Of a DNA stretch of 64,000 bases, positions 56,079 through 64,000 are shown one piece after another. Source of the DNA: Tanypteryx hageni (lineage: Eukaryota > Arthropoda > Insecta > Odonata > Petaluridae). The notes under the pieces are model-generated. The model was not told where the DNA came from, searched no databases, and was given only the letters and a program-made list of their open reading frames with translations. The DNA lies in contig CM054113.1 of the NCBI GenBank assembly GCA_028673005.1, positions 42,226,117 to 42,290,116 of the forward strand. Reading direction: 5' to 3'. Position 1 is the stretch's first letter. Each line of letters starts with the position of its first letter. Position numbers and translations under genes: made by a program.

Positions 56079-57223
56079 ATGGCTTCAATTTCGCCAGTGA
56101 TATCGGCTTTAAATCAAGCATGGAACCTTTTCAATGCGGTTCTGTTCATTGCCGCTGCATTTTACTTTTTGTACTCCTTGTATAAGGTATTCAACTTATT
56201 TTCATTACTGATTTTAATTTTACACTTATTCAACCGATTAACTAATTCAGTTACGTCGTTTTCACGACATTGATTGATTAATAAACGGTTATTTTGTTCC
56301 AAAGGAATATTTGAGCCCATTACTATTTAGAAGACAATATAAAAAAAAGCCTTCAGTAGTAGATTCTCTAAAACTTATTCAAGAATCGCTAAACACGTAT
56401 GTATTTGAAATGAAAGAAAGTCTTTGTGAAGTAAGGAAGACACTTGATGCTCAGCAGCAAGAATTGATTCGTCTGACATTGCTCCATAATGAGAGTGCAG
56501 AACTGAATGGTGGAAATGGAGATGCTTCAACAAAGAGTACTCTTCAAGACATGAAAGCAGAGATAACATCAATTAAAGGGCTACTTTTGAACAGGTTAAC
56601 TGTTGTAACAAATTATCATATCACTTCCCATCTTTAATGAGAACCTTCTTCATAAGTTTAATTAATTACAAAAATAACAAACTATATTTGTATTGAAATT
56701 TGAATTTTGAGAAGGAGAAAAAAATCCTGTACTTGACCGGGAATCGGACCCGGGTCTCCCCATTTGCCGGATAGGTGCTTTAACCAACTAAGCTATCAAG
56801 CCAGCATGATTCTTCATTCTCGAATTGGTTTAAAGCGCCTATCCGGCAAATGGGGAGACCCGGGTTCGATTCCCGGTCAAGTACAGGATTTTTTCTCCTT
56901 CTCAAAGTTCAAATTTCAATTTCAGATTTATGCCCGCATGCAAAAAAGTCTTTTCAACACCTTTGTTTCTCTATATTTGTATTGTTGTATTTAATGTGGA
57001 GGAGGTCAATATCTCTTTAGAAAGGTATGTTTTTGGGTAATATTTTGATAACAGAACCTGTATTTCATTTAATTTATTTCATTGATTCTTCAGGTACCAG
57101 TTTCCTAGCACACCAAACCCAAGTCCATCTATCCCAGCTTGGCAGCTTGCTCAAGATAATGGAAATTCTGGTACCAGAGGTGAAAGTGTCAAGTCTTCAA
57201 GTCAAACTTCTGAGTTTTATTAA
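56079..57223 (+). CDS. PEX14: N-terminally truncated PEX14 paralogue, copy C
   Basis: Exons 56079-56186, 56305-56594 and 57094-57223, with GT-AG sites and phases as in PEX14 exons 3-5, predict 175 aa. It starts MASISPVISALNQAWNLFNA, has a membrane segment at about 15-34, a basic patch (RRQYKKKP), a coiled coil ending MKAEITSIKGLLLNR, then YQFPSTPNPSPSIPAWQ. A changed codon context gives TAA at 57221 after SSSQTSEFY, about 28 residues before the PEX14 stop. The PEX5-binding N-domain is absent. The second exon differs from PEX14 at 17 of 97 positions by my count. Seven of those changes are shared with copy B, so B and C derive from one ancestor. A SINE-like insertion at 56698-56970 enlarges the second intron but leaves the splice sites intact. 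Confidence 0.6.
56698..56970. mobile_element. Fold-back SINE-like retroposon with two tRNA-like arms
   Basis: Copies A and B lack this 273-bp insert, and the 14 bp CTATATTTGTATTG flanks it on both sides (56684-56697 and 56971-56984), the mark of LINE-type retroposition. The left arm (56802-56730, minus strand) is a 73-nt tRNA-like sequence with a 4-bp D stem, a 5-bp anticodon stem, loop CCGGCAA (anticodon GGC, formally Ala) and T arm CCGGGTCCGATTCCCGG. The right arm (about 56825-56883, plus strand) repeats the anticodon and T arms but lacks the 5' half. The arms extend outward as inverted repeats (GTACAGGATTTTTTCTCCTT). Confidence 0.9.
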
Positions 57224-58720
57224 GTATGTGATCTAGAAGAGGTGTGTGTTAGTGGTTCCAGTGAAACGGTTATGATTAACAAGAGTGAAATGACATGGGA
57301 AGGAAGTGATAGTAGCTTAGAGATGGTAAGGGAGTAATTGTAGCTATTATCCATCAAATAATGAAGAAAATGATATTTCTTAGTGTTAATTAACTGGTCA
57401 TAATGTTATAAAAAGCTCATAACTGTATATAAGTTTTCAATATGAAGAACAGGCTTAACTAGCCATTTTTGTTATTTTTTATAGATCATGGCATTTTTTA
57501 CTGTATATGAGATGTGATTGGCTGTGCTTCGTGATAAGTGATTTTATAAGTTGAAACTGTTATTCATATGACTATCAATTTAACTCTGTTGGGAAAAATT
57601 ATAATGTTTTAAAAATGTCTTTGAAAGCATTTATTTTCTGGATTGTCACAAAAAATGATGCCTCACTCAAGCAAGTTCATGCACCATGTCCAATGCCTCA
57701 TGTTACTGATGTCAGATGTAAGTATCAGATTTTGCCAGACTCTCAACTAATTCTTGCTCTTAATTGAGAATAATTTTAATGCAGTTTGGAAAATTAACTT
57801 TGATCATATACTCATATATGCTGCATTCATATTAGAAACTAATTTTGAAATTTATTTAAAACATTCTACATTGGAATCCTTGTACCTGTTATACAAAAAT
57901 GATTGTGCCAAGATTACATGCTTTAAGAATAAGAATTCTTGTAGAATTATATATGGATATGAGGCAGGTGGGGGCGATCACCCCAATCACACATCCTTCA
58001 TCTTGAATCTGCCACTGCCAAGCATCCTTGATCCTGATAATCTCTGACCTTGTCAGAATCTTTCTATTTATTGGCATATGATCCCAATCTGTATTGCGTA
58101 ATCAAGAAATTTTAAGTATTCATCTAGTGTAGAGCAATCGGGACATCCAAGGGGAGGCAATTGCTCCCTCTCCCCTCCCCATTAGATCTGCCACTGCTAT
58201 GGGATGAATTGCCTTTGACATTAACAGTTGAGAATCAAATGCAGAATGTGGAAACTCTCCGAAGTTCAGGGAAGGTTTTGGAAAAAAAACATTCCAGCTT
58301 AAGAAGTTGAATGTTTTAATGCTGTGTCATAGAACTTCATCATTGCACCAAATAATTTTCTTACTTTTGTTCCACATTTACATAACTAATAGCGTATTCC
58401 ACTAAGTAGTGATGGAGTCATACTTTGAATTTTAGAGAAATTTTTGTTGAATCAAATTTTCCTTGTAGATGATGAATGGAAAATTTTATGATTGCTAAAA
58501 ATTATACTCTGCATTATGTTATTAATGTTTTCTCTTTACAAACTATGGTAAAATTTCTTTTATTTTGCATCTTCAGGACTACAGAGATGCTGGATTAGAT
58601 GATGTTCCGATTGCAGAACTGCGCTTAGGATATCATTTTGTGGACTACAAGATGCACCAAGATTGAAAAATAAATATTCTAGTACAATAACAGTCCTCAT
58701 TGCTAAGTTACATTTATCTG
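57224..58720. repeat. Duplicated PEX14 3' flank, copy C
   Basis: Collinear with copy A 29190-30500. It ends with a diverged, short version of the 31475/41201 block at 58545-58720. No gene. Confidence 0.8.
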
Positions 58721-60960
58721 ACTTTTTCTTGTACTTGGTTAAGACCTGGTTTACAGTGGCTGCCAAAAGTAGCTTCAATTGCTCATGCCATAATTGTCTA
58801 TTTTTGTAAGCAACATGCTACATGCATGGTTTAATGCTTAAATTATATATTAAAGGTTACAATAGCCCAGAGACATATTGATAGGCCCTGCAACCTCCGC
58901 AATGCAGGGGGGCCCCAAGATTTAGGTGCTCCCCAATCATTCAAACTGTACTGACTAAGGCATCTGATGCCTGCTTTAGGAACCTGAAAAATATAATTGC
59001 GACTTCTACAATATGGCATTATAATGCTGAGAAGAGGCATTACTTGGCATGAAAATCAGTGCAAGATATAGGCTACGATTATATGCCTTCTGACGTCTCT
59101 CCCTCTTAGGACAATGTATCTTCTCATGTGTCAACATCTCTTAAGTGTTATATATATAGCTAGGGTAGATTATTGTGCTTATTTCTGCATATTGTGTGCA
59201 TTTATTTGTTAAGTGAATCATGAGGTCTGTGTCCACTGTTCAGACTCTAAAGGATGATGACTTGACTTCAATTAACAGTCGGTCTGGTAGTCACTACTTT
59301 AGGCCTCCAATATCATCATGAAGTAAGTTTTTGTTTACATATAGAGGTACCTAGGTAGATTTTGGTTAATATGAAGCCCCCCTTCTTTTCAACACCATGA
59401 GCCTTCCCTGATGGCACATAGGATTTTACAGATCATATTTATTCACTATGGCAGCGGTGCCCAAACTTTTCTAATGGCAGGCCACATCAATGGTTGCGAT
59501 GTTGCGAAGTTGTCAATTCTTCGGCGGGCCGGATTAGAGTTTAAATTGGAAATTTTCTATATATTCTGAGATGGCATTAAGTGAAAATCATGTCTAAATA
59601 AGGTTTTCATGGCTAACATTTCAATATTTAAAGTTTTATTATGAAAATTTTCAAAAAATGTATGAATTTGTGTTAAATTTTTCGAATTGATTTTACGCCT
59701 TAGCTTCGCGGGCCGAACATAAACCCTTCATGGGCCGCATTTGGCCCGTGGGCCATAGTTTGGGCACCTCTGCACTAGGGGACCGTTCATGTATTACGAC
59801 AGCAAATGTTTAACTAATTTTGAATGCCTTGTCCGTCCATGTCAGCCACCATTAGCATTTGGGTTAACCTCTCTTCCTAACCCCCCTTTTTAATAAAAAT
59901 TAGAAAATGTATAGTTATGCTTGGTAATACTTTCTAATGCCTTCTTACATCATTGCAATGCATTTTAATGCCCTTTAAAGCAAAATGAGGAAAAATCTAT
60001 CAGATTAAACAAGGTAAAGTTATGTTTATAAAAAACTCAGTTAAATATGGTGAAATGAATTCTAATATCAGGCAAAATGCAGGTAAAGAACATGTGGATG
60101 CTTGCTGTGGATGAGCTGTCATGACACGTAAATTGCATGTAAAAAGTAAAAAATTTCTTATTGAAATAATCTTGCATAAGCATTGGTCATACTCTCCTCC
60201 CCTTTAAGGGGGGTTATTTACAGGTGCCAGAGGCTAATCTATCTAATGTCTCATATGAAAAGGGGCTCTTTGAAGTGCACCAACATCATGTATATGCGAT
60301 CGACAGCTTAACTTCCTCGCCAATGGAATAATTGTCATATTTTTAGTCGTAAATATCACCAATCTTGACCAAGAATCAAACCCATAATACCTACTTGAAA
60401 CTATTGATGAGAATTTCAACCATTGCTCCACCGATGCTGATTGATAACTAAAAGCATACTCAATGTCATAGAGTAATGAATATGTCTTCATTTTCTTGTC
60501 TCTATGGTTTTATAAGGAATTTTATGAATAATATAATATTTTGAACCCATTTCTCCAAATGGATTAAAGTCGATAAAAGAAACACACTTATTACCATAAT
60601 TTTTTATAATTTCATACTTTTCAAAATATCAGTACTTTTTGTGTGAGTGAAGGAGGAATTCTTCGTTAAGATACAGGCAATGATAAGTAATTCAGATTGG
60701 AAAATATTTAAGATTTACATAGGGGTGCCCCATACTCTTTGCTGCATAGGGGCCCCCAGATTTTCCGGTACGCCACTGCAACAGCCCTCATTTGTACACA
60801 CTAACCATTATTAATAACAAGCATACTAATGCATCACTCTAAAATAGTCTAATAAATCAAAGTCTATACATAATAGAATCCTAGAAAAAAACCAATCACA
60901 GTCATTACATTCATAGCGTTTTGATGAGAATTTTTGCCATAACCATATAGACTAAAAGTC
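58721..60960. other. Insertion-rich spacer within copy C
   Basis: Absent from the matching place in copy A. Repeat-like ends occur near 58880-58930 (GCAGGGGGGCCCCAAGATTT) and inverted near 60730-60780 (GGGGCCCCCAGATTTTCCGG), so much of this may be one insertion of about 1.9 kb. It contains the hAT MITE at 59452-59772. No coding gene is recognised. Confidence 0.45.
59452..59772. mobile_element. hAT-type MITE
   Basis: Inverted ends CAGCGGTGCCCAAACT and, read inward from the right, CAGAGGTGCCCAAACT, with flanking 8-mers CACTATGG and CACTAGGG (7 of 8 identical). 321 bp. GGGCCG-rich subterminal sequence lies near the right end. Confidence 0.88.
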
Positions 60961-61925
60961 CTCGTATCTGACCTGATTGGGGATGTTGAGATAGGTCAAA
61001 TAGTAGGTGAGTCTCAGTAAAAAAACCCAAAAGTTTAAAAAACTCAAAAATGAATGTTACACACAGTCATTCTACCCTCCAGTAGGTTTTAGGCACCTCC
61101 AATACATTGTACTATCCAAAGCATTTCTCTTCATACCCTTTTACCTGCTTTCTTATCTAAAACTAACGCTCCTCCTCTGGCTCTACTTTCCCCCTATAAA
61201 TTTCCCTGAAATCATCACTCGTATTTCCTACCTAAATTTGCACAAATGTAAAACATTTATTTGACCTCTTTTCATTTTTAGCTGTATATTTTCTAACTTG
61301 CCTTACCTAAGCATCATCCTCACGTTCCAAGTTCCTATCCTGATTTCTCAAGTCTTCTTTTTCTTCATTGTTCCATTGACATGAATTGTGTAGGAATTTT
61401 GTGGAATGACAGCCTTATTTCTATCACTGCCTGATGCGACACTAAGCATGATGGGCATTATCCCATACATGTTATGAATTAAATTAATATTTAACTGTGC
61501 CATGTTGCTTGGGATATTAGTTGAGGTGGTCTCCCATTGCCTTCCTGAACAGTGTTTTTAACATGACATTATCACTTAATTAGGCTGACCCACTGGGTAT
61601 AGACACCTTATTCTGCCGCGTTACTTAGGTACAGAGACTGCATGGATTTCTCTTAGTCTACTGATGTTACTGCCATGGGTGACCATACCAGGAGCAAATG
61701 CTCCAGCTACTGTAGCTCTCAATGTCTATGGGACACCCAAGCCCTTCTACAGCTTCAAGATAGTAGTCCAAGGAATGCTGTAATCATTTATTACATAATT
61801 TATGTGCAATAGATTTATACCAGTTTGTTGATAAGTGAAGTTTGAGGTGCCCAATCATAATTTAGGTTTTATGGGAGGGAATTTTAATGAGTGCAGTGGT
61901 ACTGTAATCTCTTAAAAATTAAATA
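60961..61925. repeat. Duplicated segment matching 30510-30690 and 34210-34980
   Basis: Joins two parts of copy A that are 3.5 kb apart there, so copy C carries a deletion or copy A an insertion. 61130-61400 includes antisense LINE endonuclease sequence. Confidence 0.8.
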
Positions 61926-61929
61926 GCTT

Positions 61930-63330
61930 TTATACTCATGTATAAGTCGAGCTTGTGTATAGATCGACCTCATACTTAATTTTTTTTTTAAATATCTCAT
62001 GTATAAGTCGATTCCAGATTTTCAGGTGTGGTAGAATGAATTTTTTTGTATTCAATATGTGTTTATCCATTAAGTTCAATGTTAAGTTTTTTTGAGTCCA
62101 ATATAACTACATTGTGTCAAAGTAGCAGCTAAGCAGTCAGATGTCTCCCCAGCACCACTGCATACATAAAATTCGTTACAATGTATATTCCTTTGTAATA
62201 GATTGAATGACTTGGGATAGACTTCGTATTTCATCCCGGCATTCATTCAGAAGCTATCTTTGTAAAGGAGAACAGGGAACAAAACTGACATTGGATCATG
62301 GAGGATAGGTGGCAGAAAGATGTACTAAGTGGTCCTATGAAATCCGTGTTTTGCTTGTTTTTGGAAGAGAAATGGAGGAACCTACCCCTCAGAGAGTGCA
62401 AATATGATTTTGGAAGGGAAACCAACCCAAGTTGGTGGGGAAGCATAATATTTCGTGTTTCAAATTTCTGTAATATGTAGTTATGATTACATAGTAAAAT
62501 ATCTCAGTGAGGGCAAATGTGAATGTGGAAGGAAAACCAAGCCAACCCCTAACCAACCCAACCCGGTGAGGAAATATAATATTTTGTTAATTTTCAAATT
62601 TCCATAATATGTAAGTATGAGTGCATAGTACAATATATCGGTGAGGGAAAATGTGAATGTGGAAGGAAAGGATGCAAAAGGTAGAAAAAGAAATTCTATT
62701 GCCGCCAATGTTTCAATAAAGACTATTACATGTTTCTCCTTTCATTACAAACTCGAAATCATATATTATGTTTGTCTTCCATTTTTCCGCCTTTCCTCCT
62801 GGTAGTTCCATTTCTCGTGTTTACCTTTGCCCTGGTTATGAGCACAGTACAATAATTTTTATACCAGAAATACTTCAGCGATACTAATTTAATCTGCGAT
62901 GCTTAGAGGTAGGCATTGCCTTACTGCAAATCGCCGATGAGGTGTTTTTTATTTACATGTTACGGAGTTACCATATTGCACATCTGTCTTGCTACCAGTT
63001 TTCTGTCTTGCCACCATCACATTACCAAACCATAGGTTTACCAAAATTTCTTAATTACTTGCAAAGCATCAGAGATCAACTTAGGATCACCAAATTATAT
63101 AGTAATTTATTCTTTCTATACATCGGTATTTAAATATTTCATAGTTATCATTACAGTTAAAATACACCAAAAGTGTAAATTCCATCAAATTTCAATAACC
63201 ACAGGGAAAATAAAGTCATGGGTTTAAACCTATCAAAAATATTTCCCGTGCATAAGTCAACCCCCAATTTTTCCATTAAAAATTTTGTCTTAAAACCTCG
63301 ACCTATACACAAGTATGTACAGTATGTATT
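61930..63330. mobile_element. 1.4-kb insertion with ATGTATAAGTCGA-type ends
   Basis: Absent from copy A (34985-35015). The left end has CTCATGTATAAGTCGAGCTT and the right end, read inward, CTTGTGTATAGGTCGAGGTT. Additional GTATAAGTCGA copies lie inside the left end. Ends of this kind are common on pogo/mariner-type elements. No transposase is recognised inside. Confidence 0.55.
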
Positions 63331-63972
63331 ATGCATAAAATTGTACATTGAATCCCATCACACAAAAATATGCAAATTTTTGCATGAGCGATCAAATCTA
63401 TTTTCGGTGGGCACTGAGGGAACAATTTTTTAGTGAATCCAAAAAGTCAGTGAACTGAAAGTCGTAAATGATCTCATCATCACCGGAGAAGGGCTGAGAT
63501 CCAGAGCTGAGTCGCAAGGCTCATGAGGAAAAAGTATGCATTTAAGAAATAACCAGGTAAAATATACATAGTAAATGACTGGGAAAGAAATGATACTGTA
63601 AATAGATGGTTTAATTATAGAATATTTTTTTATCCCTAGTTAATCAATTCTTTTTTGTCTTATTTCACAAGAAAAAAGCTTGTCCATCTGTTTTCTAAAT
63701 AAAAAAACAGCCATTTGCTATTTTCCTTAACTGTTTATAACCTCTTCATTATAGCAAATGTGGCTTTCAGGGTGAATATTTTGGTCATGTAATGGTCTTT
63801 GTTCTACAAAGAACAAATACCTTTATTTCTTATACTATTACAGATACTTGTTAGACCTAAGAAATTCTTACATGCTTTTGATGACCAGGGTGTCTGCAGA
63901 CTAGGATGCAGGAAAACTTTGGGAAACTTTCATCCAAAAATGAATGATTCTAATATTATAGAAAATACATTA
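63331..63972. repeat. Duplicated segment matching 35015-35665
   Basis: Collinear with copy A up to GAAAATACA, where a new TA-flanked insertion starts. Confidence 0.85.
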
Positions 63973-63978
63973 CAGTAA
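63844..63978 (+). pseudogene. Second copy of the candidate exon at 35555-35720
   Basis: The same acceptor and reading frame (ILVRPKKFLHAFDDQGVCRL, CRKTLGNFHPKMNDSNIIEN), then cut by an inserted transposon end that brings a stop. The downstream donor seen in the first copy is outside the window or destroyed. Confidence 0.4.
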
Positions 63979-64000
63979 TACCCTGCACAACGAATGCCTG
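63973..64000 (+). mobile_element. Start of a TA-target DNA transposon
   Basis: CAGTAATACCCTGCACAACG follows a TA exactly where copy C departs from copy A, matching the usual start of Tigger/mariner-type ends. It runs off the window. Confidence 0.6.

Noticed and set aside
56730..56802. Functional tRNA-Ala(GGC) gene
   Set aside because: The cloverleaf is good, but it is part of a 273-bp retroposed insert with target duplications, the acceptor stem is imperfect, and eukaryotes normally read GCC with an AGC-type tRNA.

Overview
The window looks like nuclear DNA of an arthropod, probably an insect or arachnid. It is AT-rich, its protein genes are split by GT-AG introns (from about 75 bp to 5.5 kb), and cut-and-paste DNA transposons are very dense. 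I see no operons, CRISPR arrays, rRNA genes or prokaryotic signals. The species cannot be fixed from the sequence. All coordinates and splice sites were read by eye.

Two conserved host genes lie head to head. On the minus strand, 27123 down to 17656, is a complete seven-exon gene for the mu subunit of the AP-2 clathrin adaptor (434 aa predicted). Its introns hold a Tigger-like transposon and several TA-target MITEs. On the plus strand, 27930-29305, is a five-exon gene for the peroxisomal docking protein PEX14 (286 aa predicted). About 0.8 kb separates the two start codons and probably holds both promoters.

The most interesting part is downstream. Parts of PEX14 recur at 37587-38370 (copy B) and 56079-57223 (copy C). 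Both copies lack the two exons for the N-terminal receptor-binding domain. Both carry the same unrelated upstream block with a fresh ATG, keep the membrane segment, coiled coil and splice sites open, and end early at different stops (151 and 175 aa predicted). Shared substitutions show that B and C descend from one truncated ancestor. The copies sit in a mosaic of segmental duplications (about 28.3-35.7, 36.8-43.1 and 55.3-64.0 kb). Within it, one 1.4-kb block is almost identical between A and B although its surroundings are clearly diverged.

The left 15 kb is almost all mobile DNA: a piggyBac remnant, a Harbinger derivative with palindromic subterminal repeats, a piggyBac-like MITE, and a nearly intact hAT element (7608-11497) with a perfect 8-bp target duplication inside pogo-like debris. 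A tRNA-derived SINE-like unit, a GC-rich patch and LINE fragments follow.

The 39-55 kb interval holds a Tigger relic interrupted by a TTAA-flanked MITE, a second Tigger-like element with TIRs (43847-46399), an internally deleted LINE, a two-gene Harbinger element (MADF protein plus DDE transposase) and a decayed hAT element. A fold-back retroposon with two tRNA-like arms and a 14-bp target duplication interrupts an intron of copy C. The last 10 kb is duplicated sequence plus further insertions.
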